Assembly (NCBI GenBank): GCA_937944075.1
Contig: CALDZZ010000104.1
Coordinates: 1-8,329, forward strand
Reading direction: 5' to 3'
Length of the DNA: 8,329 nucleotides
DNA from: an uncultured Rhizobiaceae group bacterium
Lineage (GTDB): Bacteria; Pseudomonadota; Alphaproteobacteria; Rhizobiales; Rhizobiaceae
Part shown: piece after piece, positions 1-6,048 of the stretch
Layout of the letters: the number at the start of each line of letters is the position of its first letter
Position numbering within the stretch: the first letter of the stretch is position 1
The notes under the pieces: model-generated
What the model was told of the DNA's origin: nothing
The model's database searches: none
Seen by the model: the letters and a program-made list of their open reading frames with translations, nothing else
Made by a program: the position numbers and the translations under genes

Positions 1-135
1 TTGAACCTGCTGAAAAGTAATTCCCAACTTCTCGCCCAGCTTTTCCTGGCTTAAATCGAGCATGGTTCTTTTCAATCGCACACGCATGCCTACGTGTGCA
101 TCAATAGGATGTGGAATTTTTTTCTTTTCTGCCAA
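1..135 (-). CDS. XRE-family helix-turn-helix regulator, PhrR/PraR-like (N-terminal 45 codons; 3' end outside window)
   Basis: Only the first 45 residues are in the window; the gene runs off the left edge. After a Lys-rich start, residues 11-23 read IDAHVGMRVRLKR and residues 29-45 read SQEKLGEKLGITFQQVQ. This is the opening of the HTH_3/XRE domain of the small alphaproteobacterial regulators related to rhizobial PhrR/PraR, which from memory are DNA-binding repressors next to lnt (actA) and linked to acid response, quorum sensing and biofilm control. That role is family knowledge, not shown here. The start is TTG at 135-133: an in-frame TGA lies two codons upstream, family proteins begin with a similar Lys-rich peptide, and AGGG sits about nine bases before the TTG. 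The next in-frame ATG (residue 17) would cut into the domain. It follows lnt after 144 bases and may have its own promoter. The family call is firm; the exact regulon is unknown. Confidence 0.88.
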   Translation of the reverse strand, partial: MAEKKKIPHPIDAHVGMRVRLKRTMLDLSQEKLGEKLGITFQQVQ

Positions 136-174
136 TGTTCAACGCCCTGGAGCCTGGTTAATAAAATAAACCCA

Positions 175-210
175 ACCAACTTAGCTCCTATTCATCCCCC
201 CAAAGTTGGT
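175..210 (-). repeat. 8-bp perfect inverted repeat in the leader of the HTH gene
   Basis: ACCAACTT (210-203 on the minus strand) is matched exactly by AAGTTGGT (182-175), around a 20-base loop that contains a run of six G and a GGAG. It lies 39 bases before the TTG start of the HTH gene and is followed by a T-rich stretch. It could be an operator half-site pair (autoregulation is common in XRE regulators), an mRNA hairpin, or a weak terminator. Sequence alone cannot decide. Confidence 0.4.
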
Positions 211-216
211 AAAACA

Positions 217-245
217 GCCATACAAAAAAAATATACAAATGACAA
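217..245 (-). promoter_or_regulatory. Weak sigma-70-like promoter candidate for the HTH gene
   Basis: On the minus strand TTGTCA (245-240; five of six matches to TTGACA) is followed after 17 bases by TATGGC (222-217; three of six matches to TATAAT). Spacing is ideal and the spacer is very T-rich, but the -10 is poor. Transcription would begin near 210, so the 8-bp inverted repeat would lie at the very start of the message, where a repressor or a leader hairpin could act. Confidence 0.28.
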
Positions 246-262
246 TACGCAGCTTTTGCGTA
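224..262 (-). terminator. Possible intrinsic terminator after lnt
   Basis: Eighteen bases past the lnt stop codon, TACGCA and TGCGTA form a perfect 6-bp stem with a 5-base loop (262-246 on the minus strand). The following 22 bases are mostly T and end in a run of eight T (231-224). The stem is short and the best T run starts 14 bases after it, so this is a weak candidate. Confidence 0.33.
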
Positions 263-279
263 GTCTGTTTTGCACTTGT

Positions 280-1920
280 TCAGTTTCTACTTCTCAGGGA
301 AATCAGGCCAATCAAAAAGAACCCGCCCATGACAATCCAGTGCAGAAGTCCGTTCCATGCCTTGAACAGTGTTGGCTTCAGGGCGACCGGCAGTTTTGAA
401 TCAATTATCCCGGACTCTCCAAGGGGTAGTTCATCAAGCTTTCTGCCGTAGGCATCATAGACACCCGATATTCCGGAGTTTGCCACTCTTACCACAGGCA
501 GGCCTTCTTCAACGCCACGCAAGACCGATTGTCTTAAATGCTGATAGGGGCCCGGGGTATTTCCGAACCAGGCATCATTGGTCAGATTCATGATCCAGCC
601 CGGTCTTTCATCGTCATTCCACAAATCTCCGGAAAATATGATTTCGTAGCAAATGAGTGCCAATATCTTTGGCCCGATACCGGTTGATAACAGTTTGCGC
701 GAACTGCCTGCTTCAAAGCCACCATCCTGATTTGCCAGTTGCTCTATGCCCAGAATATCAGCCACATGTTGAAACGGAACATACTCACCAAATGGCACAA
801 GATGTGTCTTGTCAGCAGCAGACACAATCTCTCCCTCATCATTGATGATATAGATTGAATTGAAGACAAATCCTTCGCCACCTGATGTGGCAGCCTCTGC
901 GCGCGCTGCACCGGTCAGGAGACTGGTTCCCTCAGGCAACATGGCACCAATTGAAGCGAGTGTGTCACGACGTTGTGTCAGCAAGTACGGGAAAACAGAC
1001 TCTGGCCAAATCAGGTGCGTTGTTCCCGACAGGCCTTCCTTGTCTATATCTTTTCCAGCACCGCTAGATAAATCCATATAGACCTGAAAGTTTTCCTCTT
1101 CCCGTTCCTTGTCGAATTTGAATCGTTGATCAATGTTTGGCTGAACAAGCCGCAAAGCCACTTCCGGTACGAAATCCTGGCTGGCATTTTGCAGGCGAAC
1201 TATTCCGAAGCTGACGTGCGCAATTAAAAATACAGCTGACAACGTAAAGATCAGTTTGCGCGTTTTACCCTGATTGTTAATCCCGGGCACAATGACGGCT
1301 GCCGTCGAAAAGGCAAAGACCGCAAAGGCTGTCATCGCATAGATGCCCAGCACAGAGGCTGACTGCATCATCAAGGGTGTGAAATAGGCTGCCCCACTGA
1401 TCGGGTTCCAGGGCAGACCGGTCGCAACAAAACCGCGCAAGTATTCAAACAAGGTAAAGCTGGCAGCAAGTGTGAACAAACGCCCTGCATTGTCTGACCA
1501 AAAAATTCTGGCAAGCGCCGTTGCGCATCCCCAAAACAGTGATAGTGCGAAGGGAACTGCAATAATGGCTATTGGCAAGGCCCAAAGAAAATCTTCTGCC
1601 TCAACAAGAAAAGCATTTCCAATCCACCAAAGACCTGCAAAGAAATATCCGAAACCAAAGAAAAACCCGGGCCTGAAACCATCCATCAGTTTGGAGAAAA
1701 TTCCACTGGAGGGTTCGCTGGCGGCACCATCCATCAACCATATCAGAACAGGGAACGTAAAAAACAGAACAAACACGAGATCAAACGGCGGCATGGCCAG
1801 GGCTGAAATGAGCCCTGCCAAAAAGGCAATACCATATCTGCGCCAACCGGATAGCAATATCAACCAGCCAGCTAGATCCTCTATGTTTGATATTAAGCGA
1901 TTAATAATAACATCCCCCAA
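280..1920 (-). CDS. lnt: Apolipoprotein N-acyltransferase (Lnt, CutE/ActA)
   Basis: Inner-membrane enzyme that transfers an acyl chain from a phospholipid to the N-terminal Cys of apolipoproteins, the last step of lipoprotein maturation after Lgt and LspA. The 546-residue protein has a hydrophobic N-terminal half with several membrane spans (about residues 28-245), a periplasmic nitrilase-like domain (about 255-510) and a final span (about 522-541). The catalytic triad is visible: Glu307 in LIWPESVFPYL, Lys371 in DKTHLVPFGEYVPF and Cys424 in LALICYEIIFSG. Conserved WIMNLTNDAWFG follows at 442-453. Length is near the usual 500-550. The start is uncertain. TTG at 1920 is the only standard start between an in-frame TAA (1932-1930) and the conserved N-terminus, but no good ribosome site precedes it and a 7-bp hairpin ends three bases upstream. 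Family members often start near residue 13, where this gene has ATA. In rhizobia the homologue ActA is linked to acid tolerance (from memory). Confidence 0.96.
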   Translation of the reverse strand: MGDVIINRLISNIEDLAGWLILLSGWRRYGIAFLAGLISALAMPPFDLVFVLFFTFPVLIWLMDGAASEPSSGIFSKLMDGFRPGFFFGFGYFFAGLWWIGNAFLVEAEDFLWALPIAIIAVPFALSLFWGCATALARIFWSDNAGRLFTLAASFTLFEYLRGFVATGLPWNPISGAAYFTPLMMQSASVLGIYAMTAFAVFAFSTAAVIVPGINNQGKTRKLIFTLSAVFLIAHVSFGIVRLQNASQDFVPEVALRLVQPNIDQRFKFDKEREEENFQVYMDLSSGAGKDIDKEGLSGTTHLIWPESVFPYLLTQRRDTLASIGAMLPEGTSLLTGAARAEAATSGGEGFVFNSIYIINDEGEIVSAADKTHLVPFGEYVPFQHVADILGIEQLANQDGGFEAGSSRKLLSTGIGPKILALICYEIIFSGDLWNDDERPGWIMNLTNDAWFGNTPGPYQHLRQSVLRGVEEGLPVVRVANSGISGVYDAYGRKLDELPLGESGIIDSKLPVALKPTLFKAWNGLLHWIVMGGFFLIGLISLRSRN

Positions 1921-1923
1921 GAT

Positions 1924-1941
1924 GGTTCTTTAGCAAGAACC
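1924..1941 (-). promoter_or_regulatory. Perfect 7-bp hairpin directly before the lnt start
   Basis: On the minus strand GGTTCTT and AAGAACC pair perfectly around the 4-base loop GCTA, ending three bases before the TTG start. The 3' arm contains the only purine-rich stretch (AAAGAA) that could serve as a ribosome site, so folding would hide it. No T run follows within the leader, so a terminator is unlikely. Translational control of lnt is an inference. Confidence 0.45.
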
Positions 1942-1958
1942 GAATCAAACCAAGTCTT

Positions 1959-1986
1959 GCTATATGCTTAGCCGATAGGGAGACAA
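1959..1986 (-). promoter_or_regulatory. Sigma-70-like promoter candidate for lnt
   Basis: On the minus strand TTGTCT (1986-1981; four of six matches to TTGACA) and TATAGC (1964-1959; four of six matches to TATAAT) are 16 bases apart. Transcription would begin near 1952, leaving a leader of roughly 30 bases made up mostly of the hairpin at 1941-1924. The position in the only large gap of the cluster supports it; the sequence match alone is modest. Confidence 0.35.
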
Positions 1987-2072
1987 ATGGGAATCCGCTG
2001 ATAAGGGTTGGAACATAGCATTTGGGGGATATCCATGCAGATAGATGCAGTCCACTGTCGACGGCACCAAAT

Positions 2073-3116
2073 CTAAATGCGTTTTACGCGGCGCCTTGAT
2101 GATTTCAGCAATTCAACCCGTTTGATCCTGCGCGGATCGGCTGCAAGAATCCTGAACTCAAACCCGTTGTTACTGATTACCTCACCCCTTACAGGCACTC
2201 GTCCGGTGATATCGAATATCAAGCCACCAATGGTGTCGATATCCTCTTCATGTTCACCAAAGACAAATTCATCACCAAGCAATTCACGGATATCATCAAG
2301 CTCTGCCTTGGCATCACAAATGAACGTACCATCACCCTTGTCCTTGATCAGCACGTCTTCATCGTCATGCTCATCCTCGATTTCACCAACAATTTCCTCA
2401 ACAATGTCTTCGAGGGTAACAAGGCCGTCAGTGCCGCCGTATTCATCAATAACCAGCGCAATCTGTTTCCTGTCTGCCTGCATGCGTGCCATGAGCTCTC
2501 TTGCGCCCATGGAAGGCGGCACAAACATAACTTCTCGTAACAGTTTCAGGCTTGATATGGGTTTTGCAAGACTGACTTTCTTAAAATCCAGATTGGCCGG
2601 GAGTTTGGTTTTTCGCTTGGCAGCTTCTGCCTTTGTGAGGGACGATGTTTTTGTAATATGGGCAACAACGTCTCGGATATGAACCATGCCCTTTGGGTCA
2701 TCAAGCGTTTCACCATAGACCGGCATGCGCGAATGACCGGACTCTTCAAAAATTTTCAGAAGTTCGGCAAGCGTAATATCTTCAGTAACCGCCATGATGT
2801 CGCCACGGGGAACCATGAGATCCTGAACACGCACATCACGCAACCGCAGAATGCTGGTGAGCATATTGCGTTCATCCAGCGAGAAACCCTCGGCAATGCC
2901 CTGCCCTTCGAGCAACGCGTCCTCAAGATCCTCGCGGATTGTGGCACCATTTTTCTTGCGTCCAAAGATGCTGTAAACCCAGGAAAACAGATAATCGACC
3001 TTGCTTCGGCCATCCGTTTCCTCAATGGGAACGAGCGACTTGCCAGGCTCCAGTTGATCTTCATCAACCAAATCAGCGCTTGTGTCTTCTATAGGGGGGT
3101 GAGCATTTTCACTCAT
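2073..3116 (-). CDS. corC: CBS-pair CorC/HlyC-family protein (TlyC-like)
   Basis: Cytosolic protein of the CorC family, a pair of CBS domains followed by the CorC_HlyC (transporter-associated) domain. Family members bind adenine nucleotides and have been tied to Mg2+/Co2+ efflux; the old name hemolysin is historical. In the 347 residues, CBS1 spans about 98-155 (opening DLMVPRGDIMAV), CBS2 about 190-245 (REVMFVPPS, then IDEYGGTDGLVTLEDIVEEI at 223-242), and the C-terminal domain about 255-340 (DTIGGLIFDITGRVPVRGE). No membrane-spanning DUF21 domain is present, as in E. coli CorC. The first 60 or so residues are an acidic, low-complexity extension plus a short linker, making it longer than the roughly 290-residue E. 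coli protein. The ATG overlaps the ybeY stop as ATGA, so the two are translationally coupled. Identity as a CorC-type protein is firm; the physiological role is not. Confidence 0.93.
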   Translation of the reverse strand: MSENAHPPIEDTSADLVDEDQLEPGKSLVPIEETDGRSKVDYLFSWVYSIFGRKKNGATIREDLEDALLEGQGIAEGFSLDERNMLTSILRLRDVRVQDLMVPRGDIMAVTEDITLAELLKIFEESGHSRMPVYGETLDDPKGMVHIRDVVAHITKTSSLTKAEAAKRKTKLPANLDFKKVSLAKPISSLKLLREVMFVPPSMGARELMARMQADRKQIALVIDEYGGTDGLVTLEDIVEEIVGEIEDEHDDEDVLIKDKGDGTFICDAKAELDDIRELLGDEFVFGEHEEDIDTIGGLIFDITGRVPVRGEVISNNGFEFRILAADPRRIKRVELLKSSRRRVKRI

Positions 3117-3601
3117 GGGTATTGTTCATCTTCATAAGGGTTGGCAATGCCAAGTTCATCCAGAATCCTGATTTCAAGACTTTCCATTTCAAAAGCCTCT
3201 CTATCTGTTTCATGATCATATCCGAAAAGATGTAAAAAACCGTGAATCAGTAGATGACTTAAATGGTCGTTAAAAGACTTGTTTTCAAGATCAGCTTCCC
3301 GTTTTGTTGTTTCAAGTGAAATAATGATGTCTCCCAGCATGATGCCGGCTTCCTGTCCAACCTCAATGTCGTCGCCCGGAAAAGACAAGACATTGGTAGG
3401 CTTGTCTTTGTCCCGCCACTCACTGTTGAGCGATTGGAGGGTTTTGTCTCCTGCCAGAACCAGGCTTAACTCTGCTTCCTTTGGAAACTTGAGTGCCCCA
3501 ATCCGAACAGCCTCATGCAGCACATGAACAAACCTTGCAAGCATTGCCGTTTCATCAACTTGAACATTATCTTCCAGGGAAAGATCAATCCTTGGTATCA
3601 T
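3113..3601 (-). CDS. ybeY: Endoribonuclease YbeY (16S rRNA maturation, ribosome quality control)
   Basis: Zinc-dependent single-strand endoribonuclease needed for 16S rRNA 3' maturation, late 70S quality control and, in rhizobia, sRNA-related regulation (family knowledge). Counting from the start used here (162 residues), the UPF0054 signature HGFLHLFGYDH lies at 120-130 with zinc ligands His120, His124 and His130, and the conserved Arg63 lies in NSEWRDKDKPTNVLSFP. Length fits the usual 150-170. The reading frame stays open to an ATG at 3640, which would add 13 residues and a 56-base overlap with phoH. I prefer the ATG at 3601 because family proteins begin close to the PRIDL-type strand, and the overlap is then 17 bases. 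Neither start has a strong ribosome site. The phoH-ybeY-corC order is the widely conserved ybeZ-ybeY-ybeX arrangement, which supports a shared role in ribosome biology. Confidence 0.95.
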   Translation of the reverse strand: MIPRIDLSLEDNVQVDETAMLARFVHVLHEAVRIGALKFPKEAELSLVLAGDKTLQSLNSEWRDKDKPTNVLSFPGDDIEVGQEAGIMLGDIIISLETTKREADLENKSFNDHLSHLLIHGFLHLFGYDHETDREAFEMESLEIRILDELGIANPYEDEQYP

Positions 3602-4607
3602 TTGAATTTTTCTTTTTGCGCAAGACGTCATCATAGGCATTTACGATTTCTGCCACCAGCCTGTGGCGGACAACGTCTTTTGCGCTAAACCTGATTTTGG
3701 AAACGCCCTTGATGCCGCCAAGCAAATCTAGCGCCTCAACAAGGCCGGATTTTACACCGCCAGGCAAGTCCACCTGACTGGGATCTCCGGTTACAATCAT
3801 GCGCGAGTTTTCACCCAGACGGGTCAAGAACATTTTCATCTGCATGGAAGTTGTATTTTGCGCTTCATCCAGAATAACCGCCGCATTGGCAAGCGTCCGC
3901 CCGCGCATGAAGGCAAGGGGCGCAATCTCGATCGTGCCAGCTGTAAGCGCACGTTCCACTTGTTCACCCGGGATCATGTCATATAGCGCGTCATACAAGG
4001 GGCGTAGATAAGGGTCTACCTTGTCTTTCATGTCACCTGGCAAAAAGCCAAGGCGTTCACCCGCTTCAACCGCCGGCCGGGAAAGAATAATCCGGTCAAT
4101 TGCACCACGTTCCATGAGCGCTGCTGCATATGCAACAGCAAGGTAGGTCTTGCCAGTGCCCGCAGGACCAACACCAAAGACAAGTTCCGATCGGTCCATT
4201 GCCCTGATATAGGCATCCTGTGTCGGGGTTCTTGCCTGGATTACTTTTTTTCGGGTGCCAATTTTTGCCATCGAAAGCATTGATGTTTTTTCAGTGCCGG
4301 GCAGTGAGAGCTGGTTATCGGCTGCCGCCATTCGTATGGCACCATCAACATCGCCCTGTTCAACCGTGTCACCCGTTTCAAGTCTGGCATACAAATGTTC
4401 AAGTGCAACGCGGGCTTGCCTGATGGCTGTACTTTCGCCCTTCAGATTAACCTCATTACCACGGGCAACCGCCTCAATATCCAGTTGTTGCTCCAGCATT
4501 GCGAGATGTTGGTCATATTGACCAAAAAGCTGTGAGGCGAGTGCATTGTCCTTGAATTCAAGGGCAATGTGCTCAAACTCTGCCGAGTGTTCATTCGTGT
4601 CAGTCAA
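3585..4607 (-). CDS. phoH: PhoH-family ATPase (YbeZ)
   Basis: Cytosolic P-loop ATPase of the PhoH/YbeZ family, thought to work with the neighbouring YbeY in RNA and ribosome metabolism and related to superfamily 1 helicase cores. In 340 residues there is an N-terminal small domain (about 10-80), a variable linker, then the ATPase domain: Walker A GPAGTGKT at 147-154, Walker B VILDEAQN at 244-251, a TGDPSQVDLP motif at 273-282 and a conserved RFSAKDVVRHRLV stretch at 306-318. Length is normal (320-350). The start is TTG at 4607: the codon directly before it is the in-frame TGA stop of miaB, and AAAAGGAAACC inside the last miaB codons gives a good ribosome site about seven bases away. No ATG exists upstream in this frame. 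The gene ends in an overlap with ybeY, indicating co-translation. The direct substrate remains unsettled in the family. Confidence 0.96.
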   Translation of the reverse strand: MTDTNEHSAEFEHIALEFKDNALASQLFGQYDQHLAMLEQQLDIEAVARGNEVNLKGESTAIRQARVALEHLYARLETGDTVEQGDVDGAIRMAAADNQLSLPGTEKTSMLSMAKIGTRKKVIQARTPTQDAYIRAMDRSELVFGVGPAGTGKTYLAVAYAAALMERGAIDRIILSRPAVEAGERLGFLPGDMKDKVDPYLRPLYDALYDMIPGEQVERALTAGTIEIAPLAFMRGRTLANAAVILDEAQNTTSMQMKMFLTRLGENSRMIVTGDPSQVDLPGGVKSGLVEALDLLGGIKGVSKIRFSAKDVVRHRLVAEIVNAYDDVLRKKKNSNDTKD

Positions 4608-5987
4608 TCAGGTTTCCTTTTGCGCAGCCACTGCGTTCAGACTATTGGGTGCTGCATCCGTTATCTCAACATGAATGATATCACCAGGTTTGCCAAGCAT
4701 ATCATCCACAATTACAGATTGCAGCCATGGCGAACGGCCAATCAACTGCCCTTCACGGCGCCCCTTCTTTTCAAGAAGAATATCCATTTTTCGGCCTATG
4801 CAAGTACGATTGAACTCAACCTGCTGTTCATTCAACAGGTCCTGCAATTGCCTCAATCTCTCTGACTTCACCTCTTCGGGAACCTGGTTTTCCATGTCAG
4901 CGCCTGGAGTACCTGGTCTGGTTGAATATTTGAAGGAAAATGCAGACGCATATTTAACAGCACGCACAACCTTGAGTGTCTCTTCAAAATCCTCATCCGT
5001 TTCACCAGGAAACCCAACAATGAAGTCACCGGAAATTGCCATATCAGGACGTGCCTCGCGCATGCGTTCGATGATATGCATATAATCGGAAACCGTATGA
5101 TGGCGGTTCATTGCCTTCAGAATTTTGTCGGAACCTGCCTGTATCGGCAAATGCAGATATGGCATCAGGCAGTCCAGTTCACGGTGAGCGTTAATCAGGC
5201 TTTCATCCATATCGACAGGATGCGATGTTGTATATCTGAGGCGCTCTAGCCCTTCCATGCTTGCAAGGCCATGCAAAAGCTCACCCAGCCCCCACTCGCG
5301 ACCATCCTCACCCACGCCATGCCAGGCATTTACATTCTGGCCCAGAAGCGTGACTTCCCTGACGCCGGCATCAACCATGCCCCTGGCTTCGTCAATGATC
5401 TGATTTACACTGCGAGAAACTTCAGCACCACGCGTGTATGGAACAACACAAAAAGTGCAAAACTTGTCACAGCCCTCCTGTACGGTCAGAAACGAGGCGA
5501 CACCACGCGCCTGCACCTGCTTATGGGTTGCAACCGGTAGCTTTGCGAATTTTTCCTCAATTTCAAACTCGGTCTCAACAGGCTTCTCACCCTGCTCGGC
5601 CCGATTAACAATATCGGCAATGCGGTGATAGGTTTGTGGTCCAGCCACAAGATCAACAGCCTTGGCACGCTTCATGATCTCCGCACCTTCCGCCTGTGCT
5701 ACACAGCCTGTGATGCCAATGGTCATCGGGCGGTTTGTATCGGCACGCCTTTCTTTTAGCTTTCGGATACGGCCTACTTCTGAGTAAACCTTTTCAGCTG
5801 CCTTCTCGCGGATGTGACATGTATTCAGCAACACGAGGTCAGCCTCTTCCATGTTGGCCGTGCGCTCATAGCCATCCTGTTCAAGCGCATCTTCCATGCG
5901 GTTTGAATCATAGACGTTCATCTGACATCCATAGGTTTTTACAAAAACCTTTTTGGGCTCTTCGAGCTTTTCAACCATTTTTGGCAC
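4608..5987 (-). CDS. miaB: tRNA-2-methylthio-N6-dimethylallyladenosine synthase MiaB
   Basis: Radical SAM methylthiotransferase that converts i6A37 to ms2i6A37 in tRNAs reading UNN codons, using two [4Fe-4S] clusters and S-adenosylmethionine. In 459 residues the MTTase domain (about 13-135) carries Cys21 in TYGCQMN, Cys57 in LNTCHIR and Cys95 in TGCVAQ. The radical SAM core (about 160-385) carries CDKFCTFC with Cys173, Cys177 and Cys180. A TRAM-type tRNA-binding domain follows (about 388-452). Length is in the usual 430-475 range. The start is GTG at 5987, just after an in-frame TGA; an ATG three codons on (5978) is equally possible and neither has a clear ribosome site. A 61-base gap separates it from plsC, so it may have its own weak promoter. 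Its TGA stop touches the phoH start. MiaB, not the related RimO or MtaB, is indicated by the CQMN and CDKFCTFC motifs and by the phoH-ybeY context. Confidence 0.97.
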   Translation of the reverse strand: MPKMVEKLEEPKKVFVKTYGCQMNVYDSNRMEDALEQDGYERTANMEEADLVLLNTCHIREKAAEKVYSEVGRIRKLKERRADTNRPMTIGITGCVAQAEGAEIMKRAKAVDLVAGPQTYHRIADIVNRAEQGEKPVETEFEIEEKFAKLPVATHKQVQARGVASFLTVQEGCDKFCTFCVVPYTRGAEVSRSVNQIIDEARGMVDAGVREVTLLGQNVNAWHGVGEDGREWGLGELLHGLASMEGLERLRYTTSHPVDMDESLINAHRELDCLMPYLHLPIQAGSDKILKAMNRHHTVSDYMHIIERMREARPDMAISGDFIVGFPGETDEDFEETLKVVRAVKYASAFSFKYSTRPGTPGADMENQVPEEVKSERLRQLQDLLNEQQVEFNRTCIGRKMDILLEKKGRREGQLIGRSPWLQSVIVDDMLGKPGDIIHVEITDAAPNSLNAVAAQKET

Positions 5988-6048
5988 TCATCATGAATAG
6001 GATTTGTCGCGTTTTAATGTGTTTTCAGTCAAATTGAAAGCAGAGTCT
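5988..6048. other. plsC-miaB intergenic gap
   Basis: A 61-base gap without a gene. On the minus strand TTGACT (6032-6027) matches five of six bases of a -35 box, but 17-18 bases on there is no good -10 (best is GACAAA, three of six matches). If it were active, transcription would start almost at the miaB start codon, giving little or no leader, which would fit the missing ribosome site. A weak 5-bp inverted repeat (TTTCA/TGAAA, 6039-6023) overlaps the -35-like box. Confidence 0.3.

Larger units (their letters stand above)
136..279. other. lnt-HTH gene intergenic region with leader elements
   Basis: This 144-base gap has no credible gene. Read on the minus strand it holds, in order, a 6-bp hairpin (262-246), a T-rich stretch with a run of eight T (231-224), a weak promoter-like pair (245-217), an 8-bp inverted repeat with a 20-base loop (210-175) and the AGGG ribosome site of the HTH gene. 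The order suits the end of one transcription unit and the start of another, but this is inference from sequence alone. Confidence 0.6.
1921..2072. other. corC-lnt intergenic region
   Basis: This 152-base gap breaks the tightly packed cluster and holds no credible gene on either strand. It contains a promoter-like pair (1986-1959, minus strand) and a perfect hairpin just before lnt (1941-1924). I found no convincing terminator behind corC. Near 2035-2050 the hexamer atgcag occurs twice with a 10-base period, too short to interpret. Confidence 0.55.

Noticed and set aside
94..451. Plus-strand short open frames over the lnt-HTH gap
   Set aside because: They cross the HTH start, the gap and the lnt 3' end without any protein-like composition or ribosome site.
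1472..1933. Plus-strand open frame of 153 codons opposite the start of lnt
   Set aside because: It mirrors the membrane-segment codons of lnt and ends at the lnt start region; no ribosome site or family features.
2035..2050. Tandem-like repeat of atgcag with 10-base period
   Set aside because: Two copies of six bases are expected by chance; no further copies nearby.
2077..2682. Plus-strand open frame of 201 codons opposite corC
   Set aside because: It is Ser-rich low-complexity translation of the strand opposite a clear CBS-domain gene, with no recognisable domain; typical antisense shadow.
2073..3116. Annotation of the CorC protein as a hemolysin or toxin (TlyC, HlyC)
   Set aside because: The hemolysin label is historical for this CBS family; no secretion signal or pore-forming feature is present.
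2658..3137. Plus-strand open frame of 159 codons opposite corC and the end of ybeY
   Set aside because: Antisense to well-supported coupled genes, no domain recognised.
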